55,340 nt of DNA from Clostridium sp. (GTDB lineage Bacteria; Bacillota; Clostridia; Clostridiales; Clostridiaceae): NCBI GenBank assembly GCA_029851835.1, contig JARKVD010000005.1:1-55340 (forward strand), written 5' to 3'. The number at the start of each line of letters is the position of its first letter. Position 1 is the stretch's first letter. This document shows, piece by piece, positions 35,064 through 42,780 of this stretch. Under the pieces are notes generated by a model. It ran no database searches. It was not told where the DNA came from and worked only from the letters and a program-made list of their open reading frames with translations. Both the position numbers and the translations under genes were made by a program.

Positions 35064-36188
35064 AAATTCTTCTATAAGATTTAATGCCTGCTCCAGCTTC
35101 TCCCTATGGTAACAATAAGAAATACGTATATATCCTTCTCCTCCTGGTCCAAAGGCTGTCCCAGGAACTACAGCTACCTTTGTCTTTTTAAGTAACTTTT
35201 CACAAAATTCTTCACTTGTCATACCAGTCTTCTTAATAGATGGAAATATATAAAATGCCCCTTCAGGCTTTTTGGCTTCAAGCCCCATATCTAAAAGTCT
35301 TTCATATACATAATCTCTTCTTTCTTTTAAATCCTTCTGCATATGCTCTACATGATACATAGAACTTCTAAGCCCAGCTAAAGCTCCATATTGACCTATT
35401 GATGGTGCACAAGATACATTATATTGATGTACCTTTAATATATTTTGAAGAAGCCACTTTTCTGCACAAACATATCCAACCCTAATTCCAGTCATAGAGA
35501 ACATCTTAGAGAAACCGCCTATAAGAATTAATTTATGCTTTAAATCCTTATATTTTGAAATTGTATGATACTCTTCAAAAACAATTGAACTATACATCTC
35601 ATCACTAATTACTAATATTTCCTCTTCTAATAATATTTTGTGAAGTTCTTCACATTCCTCTTTTGTCATAATTCTTCCAGTTGGATTAGAAGGATATGAT
35701 ACCACAATAGCCTTTGGTTTATATTTCCTAATACTTTCCTTTAACATATGAAAATCAATAGATAAATCATCCTTTAAACTATAATTAATTACTTCTCCGC
35801 CTACAATATTTACGCAACTCTCATAAGCCGGATATGCAATAGAGGGAATCAGAACCTTATCTCCTTGATTTAACACTGCTGTAAATGTATCTAACAATGC
35901 CTCACTACCACCAACCGTTAAGCATATTTCTTCTGAAGAAAAATTTATATCCATAGTACTTAAATAACTACTTATTTCTTTTCTTAATTCTATAATGCCC
36001 TCATTTGAGGTATAAGTAGTTTTATCTTCATCTATAGCTTTCTTCATTGCTACTTTAACTTCTTTAGGAACCTTAAAATCAGGTTCACCTAGAGTTAGTG
36101 ATATAGAATTCTCCACCTTCACAACCTTATTATAAAACTTCCTAATTCCTGATATCTCTATATCATCAATTTTTGCTGACAATTTCAT
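35046..36188 (-). CDS. patA: PLP-dependent aminotransferase, PatA-like (N-acetyl-LL-diaminopimelate aminotransferase)
   Basis: A 380-residue class I aminotransferase close to Bacillus PatA, the aminotransferase of the acetylase branch of diaminopimelate synthesis. Shared stretches recalled from PatA include EISGIRKF (10-17), ILKVHQYNVSCA and GAFYIFPSIK followed by GMTSEEF. The PLP lysine is in GGFSKMFSMTGIRVGY (near 228) and the conserved YPSNPTGR near 165. I start at the ATG at 36188 with GGAAGG upstream. The last codons (RIKN-stop) lie within a heptamer repeat. DapH and DapAB nearby support the pathway role; another aminotransferase role is possible. Confidence 0.82.
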   Translation of the reverse strand: MKLSAKIDDIEISGIRKFYNKVVKVENSISLTLGEPDFKVPKEVKVAMKKAIDEDKTTYTSNEGIIELRKEISSYLSTMDINFSSEEICLTVGGSEALLDTFTAVLNQGDKVLIPSIAYPAYESCVNIVGGEVINYSLKDDLSIDFHMLKESIRKYKPKAIVVSYPSNPTGRIMTKEECEELHKILLEEEILVISDEMYSSIVFEEYHTISKYKDLKHKLILIGGFSKMFSMTGIRVGYVCAEKWLLQNILKVHQYNVSCAPSIGQYGALAGLRSSMYHVEHMQKDLKERRDYVYERLLDMGLEAKKPEGAFYIFPSIKKTGMTSEEFCEKLLKKTKVAVVPGTAFGPGGEGYIRISYCYHREKLEQALNLIEEFLRIKN

Positions 36189-36219
36189 AACTTTACCTTC
36201 CATTCCCCTTATCATAACC

Positions 36220-36759
36220 TTAAAACTCTATTCCTCTACGTGCTGGTACACCTTCATTAAAATAATGCTTAAGGTCTTTCATTTCAGTAACTAAGTTAGC
36301 TCTAGCCATTATAGATTCAGGCACATCTCTACCAGTCATGACTAACTCTATATCATCTGGTTTTATATCAATTAAATGCAGTAGCTGTTCTTCAGTTATT
36401 AATTTATTAGTTAAAGTTCCCATTATTTCATCCATGATTAAAATATCACAATTCTTTTCTATTAATTGCTTTAAGCAGAATTCATATGCAACTTGTATGT
36501 CTTTTTTTAATTCTATCTTTTCCTCATCGTTTAAGTTCCAGAAGAAATCTCTTGGTCTCTCAAATCTGTGAATAGTAAAATAAGGAGCCATAAGCTTCGC
36601 TGATTGAAGCTCTCCAGTCTCATCACTCTTTAAAAACTGCACCATACAAACTCTATACTTATTTCCAGCTGCCCTAGTAGCTAATCCAACTGCAGCCGTA
36701 GTTTTTCCCTTACCATTTCCAGTGTATATTTGAATATAACCTTTTGTTAAGTTTCCCAT
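36220..36759 (-). CDS. cobO: Cob(I)yrinic acid a,c-diamide adenosyltransferase
   Basis: A CobO/BtuR/CobA-type corrinoid adenosyltransferase, 179 residues, which transfers the adenosyl group of ATP to Co(I) corrinoid to make the coenzyme B12 form. The P-loop is IYTGNGKGKTTAAVGLATRA (near 10-29), followed by MVQFLKSDETGE and the conserved DILIMDEIMG (near 110). The C-terminus FNEGVPARRGIEF is typical. The start is the ATG at 36759 with GGGAGG upstream. Its stop is 31 bases before patA, so they may be cotranscribed although unrelated in pathway. Confidence 0.94.
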   Translation of the reverse strand: MGNLTKGYIQIYTGNGKGKTTAAVGLATRAAGNKYRVCMVQFLKSDETGELQSAKLMAPYFTIHRFERPRDFFWNLNDEEKIELKKDIQVAYEFCLKQLIEKNCDILIMDEIMGTLTNKLITEEQLLHLIDIKPDDIELVMTGRDVPESIMARANLVTEMKDLKHYFNEGVPARRGIEF

Positions 36760-36980
36760 GAATACGCCTCCCATTTTGCAATTTTTTAATTTTATTATAT
36801 CATTTGTAAATAAATTATTCCAATAAGCATATCTTTTATGATATAACTATATTAGTAAATCAAATACATTAAGTATTATATTCAGAATTTATCTTATTTA
36901 TTAATTATTATGTAGTATTTTAGGATAACCTATATGTGAATATATATTAACTGTATAACTTGGCGAAAGGAGTTCAAAAT

Positions 36981-37691
36981 ATGGAATATAATTTTACTGA
37001 TCCTTATGAGATTGCTAGATTTATAAAGGAGTCTAAAAAATCTACACCTGTTAAAGCATATATCAGCGGTGATTTAAAAGATTGCAAATGTGAAAATATA
37101 GATTGCTTTGGTGAAGGAAACTTTTACGTTTTATTTGGAGACAATGAAGAAGTATCAAACTTTATAGAAGAAAATAAAGAAAAAATACATAACTTCAGAC
37201 TTGAATCTGATAGAAGAAATTCAGCAATTCCAATGCTTGATACAAGAAATATTAACGCTAGAATTGAACCAGGCGCAATAATAAGAGACAGAGTTTCAAT
37301 CGGTAATAATGCTGTTATTATGATGGGTGCTGTAATAAATATCGGTGCTGAAATCGGCGATGAAACAATGATAGATATGAATGCCGTAGTTGGCGCAAGA
37401 GGAAAACTCGGTAAGGGAGTTCACCTTGGTGCTGGCGCTGTAGTAGCTGGAGTACTAGAACCACCAAGCAAATCTCCATGTGAAATAGGAGATCATGTTT
37501 TAATTGGAGCTAACGCCGTTATTCTTGAGGGTGTAAAAATCGGAAGCAATTCAGTTGTTGCTGCAGGTTCAGTTGTTACTGAAGACGTTCCTGCAAATGT
37601 TGTTGTAGCTGGAACACCTGCAAAAATTATAAAAAATGTTGACGATAAGACAAAAGCTAAAACTGAAATTCTAGCTGATCTTAGAAAATAA
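36981..37691 (+). CDS. dapH: Tetrahydrodipicolinate N-acetyltransferase
   Basis: DapH acetylates 2,3,4,5-tetrahydrodipicolinate in the acetylase branch of lysine synthesis. The protein has 236 residues (family-typical length). An N-terminal DapH domain starts [20 protein letters not shown], followed by a left-handed beta helix of hexapeptide repeats (about 85-215) such as [20 protein letters not shown] and [17 protein letters not shown]. The start is the ATG at 36981 with AAAGGAG eight bases upstream. It is a single gene between cobO (divergent) and a terminator. With patA it defines the acetylase route; the deacetylase is not in the window. Confidence 0.96.
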   Translation: MEYNFTDPYEIARFIKESKKSTPVKAYISGDLKDCKCENIDCFGEGNFYVLFGDNEEVSNFIEENKEKIHNFRLESDRRNSAIPMLDTRNINARIEPGAIIRDRVSIGNNAVIMMGAVINIGAEIGDETMIDMNAVVGARGKLGKGVHLGAGAVVAGVLEPPSKSPCEIGDHVLIGANAVILEGVKIGSNSVVAAGSVVTEDVPANVVVAGTPAKIIKNVDDKTKAKTEILADLRK

Positions 37692-37746
37692 ATTTCATCC
37701 TATTTGGTTGGATGAAATAACCTGTAAAAATTACTTTTATAATAAC

Positions 37747-37780
37747 AAAGCTACTATGAGTTACTCATAGTAGCTTTATT
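37747..37780. terminator. Bidirectional terminator between dapH and the SSB-like gene
   Basis: A perfect 14-bp stem AAAGCTACTATGAG (37747-37760) / CTCATAGTAGCTTT (37764-37777) with a TTA loop has T-rich flanks on both strands. It separates the convergent dapH and SSB-like genes. Confidence 0.88.
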
Positions 37781-37783
37781 ATA

Positions 37784-38506
37784 TTAAATTACTTCATTTA
37801 CAACTTCACTATCAGCATTGCTTACTGATTTTTCTTCAACTGCTTCTTCATCTACTCTTCCGATTACAGCTATATTATCTCTATTTTCATCAGTAACCCT
37901 TTCCATTTTGGAAATTGATACTTCATAAGCAACTTTTTTAACTACTTCAGTATCTGAAATCTTCTTTTGATATTCTCTACTTTGTAGTCTTCCCCATACT
38001 CTAATATTATCTCCAACTTCTAAACTCTTGCAAAATCTTGAGTTTCTTCCCCAAGCAATTGTTGGAATATAATCAGATTTGTTATAAAGTCTATTTACTG
38101 CTAATAGCATGTCCGCTATTTCTCTGCCAAATGGTGTTGTTCTATAAACTGGAGCCTTACAAATATACCCATCAAGAAAAATTTGATTTGGGTTCTTGCC
38201 TCTCTCCTTAAGTTCACGGATATCTCGAGCAAATACAGTTAAGATAAGTCTATTTGATCCATCTACAAACTTATTATAAGATCTAAGTTGACCATCTACA
38301 ACAAGTTCACTTCCAATACTCACATCTATTCCAGCAATAAGTCTTTCTGAAACTGTTATTACTAGTATGTCAGATGTATCACTAAGTCTTGAAACCTCAA
38401 ATTCAAAATTATAAAATCCTTCTCCATACATTTCATGGCTAAATGTTAAATCTGAAATTACTTTTCCTTCTAGGTAGATTTTGTTATTAAACATATTATT
38501 ATCCAT
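37784..38506 (-). CDS. SSB-like protein with two OB-fold segments
   Basis: A 240-residue protein of the clostridial single-stranded DNA-binding type. Two halves look like OB folds: IYLEGKVISDLTFSHEMYGE (about 9-28) with DGQLRSYNKF, and IFLDGYICKAPVYRTTPFGR (about 108-127) with TIAWGRNSRFCKSL and WGRLQSREYQ. The second half has the SSB-like pattern, but the acidic DDDIPF-type tail of SsbA is missing; the end is VEEKSVSNADSEVVNEVI. It is therefore probably a secondary SSB rather than the replication SSB. Which nucleic acid it binds is not shown by sequence. Confidence 0.72.
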   Translation of the reverse strand: MDNNMFNNKIYLEGKVISDLTFSHEMYGEGFYNFEFEVSRLSDTSDILVITVSERLIAGIDVSIGSELVVDGQLRSYNKFVDGSNRLILTVFARDIRELKERGKNPNQIFLDGYICKAPVYRTTPFGREIADMLLAVNRLYNKSDYIPTIAWGRNSRFCKSLEVGDNIRVWGRLQSREYQKKISDTEVVKKVAYEVSISKMERVTDENRDNIAVIGRVDEEAVEEKSVSNADSEVVNEVI

Positions 38507-38633
38507 GGTAACCCCTCTTCCCTTGGTTTTTTGTTAAAATTCACTATAATTTATATTCCAGACTCATGAAAATATAACTTATAGCATTGAAATCTTTTAT
38601 ATTTTTTTCGTTGGTTATATCCCCGTTAATTAA

Positions 38634-38662
38634 TTATAGAATAATTGTCTAAATTTTACAAC
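38634..38662 (-). promoter_or_regulatory. Predicted promoter of the SSB-like gene
   Basis: On the minus strand TTGTAA (38657-38662) and TATAAT (38634-38639) have a 17-base spacer, about 125 bases upstream of the start at 38506. Confidence 0.65.
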
Positions 38663-38753
38663 ATTTTGTTTGAAATTTTTTTAATTTTATTAATATAATG
38701 TTTTTTAAATCTAGGCGATAACTTCCATTTCATAACTAGTTTTAAATAAATTA

Positions 38754-39512
38754 CTATTTTAGGTTTTGTCTTCCTTCATGATCTAAATAATAATTATCCT
38801 TATAAATCAAACTTGATACTGTTACAAATTCATAACCCTCACTTTGATATTTTTCAATTATCCTACTTAAATTATCCGGAGTATATTTACCATCACTATG
38901 GAAAAGCAAGATAGAGCCTTCTCTCGCCTTATTTACCACTCTGTCATACTCAATTTGTTGTCCTAAAGCCTTCCAATCAACACTATCAACATCCCATTGA
39001 ATTGTTTTTAAGCCCATTCCCTCAACTGTCTCCACAGCTAAGTCATTGTAGGAACCTGATGGAAATCTAAAAGTTTTAGGCATTTCACCAGTCAACTCAA
39101 ATATCTTTGCATTTGCAATCTCAACATCCTTCATAATTGCATCCTTAGATAGCTTCGTATAATCTGGATGTTTATTAGAGTGATTACCAATTTCATGGCC
39201 CCTGCTGTATATTTCCTTTACTTGTTCTGGGTAATCATTGCACCACAATCCAATAATATAAAAAGTTGCCTTAACATTATATTTATCTAAAATATCCAGT
39301 ATTTCCTTTGTCTTATCCTCCCCCCAGTTCACATCAAAGGTAATACTCATCTGTTTCTCAGTAGTATTTACTGCATATATTGGCAACTTTTTACTAGCAG
39401 GTGCAAAAGCCTCTTTATAGAAAGCTCTTCCCATTAAGCTTATCACCATAACAGCAATCAATAAGCTTAATATACTAATTACCTTTATCTTTAATTTCTT
39501 TTCTTTATCCAT
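38754..39512 (-). CDS. pdaB: Polysaccharide deacetylase, PdaB-like sporulation protein
   Basis: A membrane-anchored NodB-domain protein of 252 residues. An N-terminal signal anchor (about residues 8-27, VISILSLLIAVMVISLMG) is followed by the deacetylase fold: ITFDVNWGEDKT (near 56), HEIGNHSNKHPDY (near 105, the H-x3-H metal motif), FRFPSGSYND and DVDSVDWKALG. TFDVNWG replaces the usual TFDD, leaving one Asp, as in Bacillus PdaB, a protein needed for spore stability. Whether it deacetylates or only binds glycan is open. The ribosome site GGGGGAG is unusually close to the ATG. Confidence 0.87.
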   Translation of the reverse strand: MDKEKKLKIKVISILSLLIAVMVISLMGRAFYKEAFAPASKKLPIYAVNTTEKQMSITFDVNWGEDKTKEILDILDKYNVKATFYIIGLWCNDYPEQVKEIYSRGHEIGNHSNKHPDYTKLSKDAIMKDVEIANAKIFELTGEMPKTFRFPSGSYNDLAVETVEGMGLKTIQWDVDSVDWKALGQQIEYDRVVNKAREGSILLFHSDGKYTPDNLSRIIEKYQSEGYEFVTVSSLIYKDNYYLDHEGRQNLK

Positions 39513-39628
39513 ACTCCCCCAACCAGAATCTTACTTTCTATAGAAATATATTCAGACTCCCTAAATATATGCCAAGTCATATATTTTAAAAGTCATTCAT
39601 TTTTGGCAATTATATGTTATAATTAAAG

Positions 39629-39675
39629 AAGTAAGTTCAACTTACTAAATCAAAGATTTAGAGTTTTACTTAAGG
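39629..39675 (+). repeat. Dispersed intergenic repeat, copy B (partial)
   Basis: The right-hand part of the repeat only: GAAGTAAGTTCAACTTACT, AAATCAAAGATTTAGAG and TTTTACTTAAGG. It lies in the leader of the DUF4364 gene, 45 bases before its start. Confidence 0.75.
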
Positions 39676-39719
39676 ATTATTATTATATTTTACATACATA
39701 GTTTAAAGGAGGTACTTTA

Positions 39720-40244
39720 ATGTTTGATAATTCTTTGAACTTAGCGGAAAAGAAACTTCTTTTGTTATATATTATAGATAAGATTGACTTACCTATCTCA
39801 AATATACAGCTTACAGAAATTGTGCTTGAAAATAATTTTATTAACTATTTTACTCTTCAAGAGTATATTGATGAGCTTATATCATCAAACTTAATAATAA
39901 AGATCAATCAAAACGAAAAGGATAGACTAACCATATCTAATAAAGGCAAAGAAGTCCTATCCCTATTTAAAAACAGATTATCCGATGAAGATATAAATAA
40001 ACTTAACACCTATATAGATGTTAAGATGAATTTAATAAAAAAAGAAGCTACCATATCAGCAGACTACACCATTGAAAATGGAAATAGCTATGTAGTAAGC
40101 CTAAGCGCTTCTGAAAATACCATTCCTTTAATGGAAATTAAAGTTACTGTAGCTTCAAATAAACAAGCCAGAGAGCTCTGCACCAAATGGAAAGCAAATC
40201 CCTCTGACTTATATACAAAGATTATTAAGGTTCTAAGTGAATAG
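39720..40244 (+). CDS. DUF4364 family protein (winged-helix-like)
   Basis: A 174-residue protein of the DUF4364 family, which is widespread in Clostridia. The N-terminal half (about 5-85) looks like a winged helix: LNLAEKKLLLLYIIDKIDLP, a recognition-helix-like FTLQEYIDELISSNLI, and LTISNKGKEVLSLF for the wing. The C-terminal half is a strand-rich region of unknown role (SADYTIENGNSYVVSLSAS). A regulatory function is plausible but not known. AAAGGAGG lies upstream. It ends 14 bases before the convergent beta-propeller gene. Confidence 0.82.
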   Translation: MFDNSLNLAEKKLLLLYIIDKIDLPISNIQLTEIVLENNFINYFTLQEYIDELISSNLIIKINQNEKDRLTISNKGKEVLSLFKNRLSDEDINKLNTYIDVKMNLIKKEATISADYTIENGNSYVVSLSASENTIPLMEIKVTVASNKQARELCTKWKANPSDLYTKIIKVLSE

Positions 40245-40258
40245 CCTATATAATCAAC

Positions 40259-41143
40259 CTATGTCATGATCATTCCCGTTGGCTGTCCGCCTAACGGAAT
40301 GATTTTTTTTTCACTAATATTCTTCTTATTAATCTTAATTAAAAGATCATTATAACTGTCACCTATATAAATATATTTTTCATCACAAATTATTCCTCTA
40401 GGCATACCACCAATTCTTATGTTATCAATATTCTTTAAGCTCCTTATATCAATTATTGAAACTGAACCATCTCCATAGTTTGCAACATAGCAATACTGCT
40501 CTTCACAATACATATCAAAAGGACAATTTCCTACTGCAATTCTTTGAACAAGCTTTCTGTTCTTTCTAGAAAAAACACTAATTCTACCTTTTTCCATGCT
40601 CCCCATACAACTTTCACAAACAAGTATATAATTGCCATCTACTGTAAATAAAGCTTTGGTTGGCGCTGGTCCAACTTTAATTTCCGTAATGTTATTTCCA
40701 TATAGAGCATCAAAAGTTGTTATACTGTCATCACCATGATTAGCTACTACAATTTCATTAGTCAAATTACAAATATCTATACTATGTGGTGAATCCCCAC
40801 ATGGAATTATTTCAACAATCTCTTCTCTACTTAAATCAAAATTAACCACATTGTTTGAATCCCCACAAATAATATATAAATGATTTCCATGAGCACATAT
40901 ATCTCTACAATATCTCCCTAAATAAAACCCTTTAACACTATTATTCTTTAAATTCACCACCGACACTGAACCATCATAACAATTAGATGTGAATAGAAGG
41001 TCCCCTTGAAGGTAAACCCCATGAGGACCTACTTTATTACTACTAACGCCTATTAACTTTATTGAATCCTCAACTTCAAACTCCTCAACATTTACCTTCT
41101 CAACTAGATCCTGCGTTGTATTGCATACATATATGTACCTCAT
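40259..41143 (-). CDS. YVTN/YncE-type beta-propeller protein
   Basis: A 294-residue protein made of about seven propeller blades with YVTN-like repeats: YIYVCNTTQDLVEKVNVEEF, LFTSNCYDGSVSVVNLKNN, VVANHGDDSITTFDALYGN, ILVCESCMGSMEKGRISVFS, CYVANYGDGSVSIIDIRSL and IYIGDSYNDLLIKINKKN. There is no signal peptide or membrane helix, so it is probably cytoplasmic, unlike E. coli YncE. It contains an unusual number of cysteines (about ten). Ligand and function are unknown. The start is the ATG at 41143 with GGGAGGG upstream. Its 3' end overlaps the terminator of the facing gene. Confidence 0.75.
   Translation of the reverse strand: MRYIYVCNTTQDLVEKVNVEEFEVEDSIKLIGVSSNKVGPHGVYLQGDLLFTSNCYDGSVSVVNLKNNSVKGFYLGRYCRDICAHGNHLYIICGDSNNVVNFDLSREEIVEIIPCGDSPHSIDICNLTNEIVVANHGDDSITTFDALYGNNITEIKVGPAPTKALFTVDGNYILVCESCMGSMEKGRISVFSRKNRKLVQRIAVGNCPFDMYCEEQYCYVANYGDGSVSIIDIRSLKNIDNIRIGGMPRGIICDEKYIYIGDSYNDLLIKINKKNISEKKIIPLGGQPTGMIMT
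40269..40312 (+). terminator. Terminator of the DUF4364 gene
   Basis: Arms ATCATTCC...GTTGG (40269-40282) and CC..AACGGAATGAT (40290-40303), with one bulge on each side, are followed by nine T on the plus strand. The whole hairpin lies within the last codons of the convergent propeller gene, where it encodes GGQPTGMIM. Confidence 0.85.
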
Positions 41144-41228
41144 TGGACTCCCTCCCCTCACACTTTATAATATGAAGAACAAGGAATTTGTGATACGAAT
41201 TTATAATTTTATTCTTTAATAAAATTTT

Positions 41229-42530
41229 TTACTTATTTCTAACAACTTTTCTCATATCTCCAACCATGTATAAAGATCCAGATATAATAATCATATCCTC
41301 GTCTTTACAATATGATAATGCTTTTTCATAGGCTTTCTCATAATCCATTACAGCTTCACAGTTTTCATTGCATAAAAGTACCCTGTCTCTTAAATCCTCA
41401 CAAAGTTCTGCCCTTTCACTATGAGGAGTTACAGCTATCACTTTAGTAGCCTTAGGACAAATAGTGTTAATCATCTCATCTACTTGCTTGTCAGCAAGAA
41501 TTCCTAAAATAAGAATCATGTTATTATAGGTAAAATACTTATCAATACTTTCGGTCAGCTTTTTTATTCCATCTATGTTATGGGCTCCATCCATTACAAC
41601 TAATGGATTTCTTCTCATTATTTCTAACCTTCCAGGCCATTTAACCAGTTTTAATCCTTTTAAAATAGTCTCTTTAGTAATTTTTACTCCCATATCCATA
41701 AGAGCCTCACAACAATTTATAACCACATTACAATTTTGTACCTGATGCACACCTAAAAGAGCTAACTCCACGTTATATGTATCCTTTGAAGTTGCAACCA
41801 TAAGCTTCTGGGTAATCTTTCCCTTAACCCCTTCAGAAACCCCTTGAAACTCTGCATTCTCTCTATTCACCTTCACAAGCGGTGCTGATTTGCTCTCACA
41901 AATATCCTCTATAACCTTTGTAACGCTATCCTGCTGTGGATATAAAACCACCTTAATATTATTTTTTATGATTCCGCCCTTTTCAATGGCAATTTTTTCA
42001 ATTGTATCCCCTAATATTTGAACATGGTCAAGGCTAATAGAACCAATAACAGAAAGCTCTGGCTTGATTACATTTGTAGAATCTAATCTTCCACCAAGTC
42101 CCACTTCCACCACAGCGAAATCTACATTATTTCTTTCAAAATACAAGAAACCTGCACAAGTGATAATTTCAAATTCAGTTGGGTTGCCATAGTTTCCTTC
42201 AATAACTTTCTCAACGGCCTTTGAAACATCTGTAACTATCTCTGCCAAATCAGCCTTAGGTATATTTTCATTATTAATCTGCATTCTCTCTTCAAATTCT
42301 TCTATGTAAGGAGAAATATAACACCCAACCTTGTATCCGCTTTCTTTTAAAATCTTTGTGAGCATTGCAGTAGTTGACCCTTTGCCATTAGTTCCTGCGA
42401 TATGTATTGTTTTTATTTTTTTATGTGGATTCCCTAAGTACTCTAAAATCTTTTCTGTTCTTTCTAATCCAAGCTTGCTTCCAAACTTAGCTGTATCCTT
42501 TATATAATTAATAGCTTCTGTATAATTCAT
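41229..42530 (-). CDS. folC: Folylpolyglutamate synthase/dihydrofolate synthase
   Basis: FolC adds glutamate to folates in the cytoplasm with ATP. The 433-residue protein has the P-loop IAGTNGKGSTTAMLTKIL (near 44-61), YISPYIEEFEERMQIN (near 73) and VEVGLGGRLDSTN (near 142), followed by the C-terminal Mur-ligase domain (VVMDGAHNIDGIKKL near 300). The start is the ATG at 42530 with GGAGG upstream. It is downstream of valS, the usual order in Firmicutes, but a terminator and a repeat lie between. Confidence 0.95.
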   Translation of the reverse strand: MNYTEAINYIKDTAKFGSKLGLERTEKILEYLGNPHKKIKTIHIAGTNGKGSTTAMLTKILKESGYKVGCYISPYIEEFEERMQINNENIPKADLAEIVTDVSKAVEKVIEGNYGNPTEFEIITCAGFLYFERNNVDFAVVEVGLGGRLDSTNVIKPELSVIGSISLDHVQILGDTIEKIAIEKGGIIKNNIKVVLYPQQDSVTKVIEDICESKSAPLVKVNRENAEFQGVSEGVKGKITQKLMVATSKDTYNVELALLGVHQVQNCNVVINCCEALMDMGVKITKETILKGLKLVKWPGRLEIMRRNPLVVMDGAHNIDGIKKLTESIDKYFTYNNMILILGILADKQVDEMINTICPKATKVIAVTPHSERAELCEDLRDRVLLCNENCEAVMDYEKAYEKALSYCKDEDMIIISGSLYMVGDMRKVVRNK

Positions 42531-42617
42531 ATCAAAGCCTCCATCACTCAAATTTCTTTCTTAATTTTAACTCATAACAAATATTTACACAATTAAAAAA
42601 CTAAAGTATAGATGAAC

Positions 42618-42650
42618 AAAAGCTCCATTCATAACCTGAATGGAGCTTTT
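42618..42650 (-). terminator. Terminator of valS
   Basis: A perfect 14-bp stem AAAAGCTCCATTCA (42618-42631) / TGAATGGAGCTTTT (42637-42650) with a 5-base loop ends in TTTTGTT on the minus strand. It lies between the valS stop and folC, just after repeat copy C. Confidence 0.8.
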
Positions 42651-42658
42651 AATATAAA

Positions 42659-42780
42659 GAAAACTCCTTCTCATATTCATTCGAAGGAGTCCTTTTACAG
42701 AGTAAGCTTGCATAACCAAATCAAAGATTTAGATGCCACTTAACTTCCACTATCTAAATCAAAGATTTAGAGTGTTCCTT
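42659..42780 (+). repeat. Dispersed intergenic repeat, copy C (with doubled right half)
   Basis: The left hairpin ACTCCTTC/GAAGGAGT (42664-42690) is followed by AGAGTAAGCTTG and CCAAATCAAAGATTTAGATG. A second copy of the right half, CTAAATCAAAGATTTAGAGT, ends at the valS stop. Confidence 0.85.
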
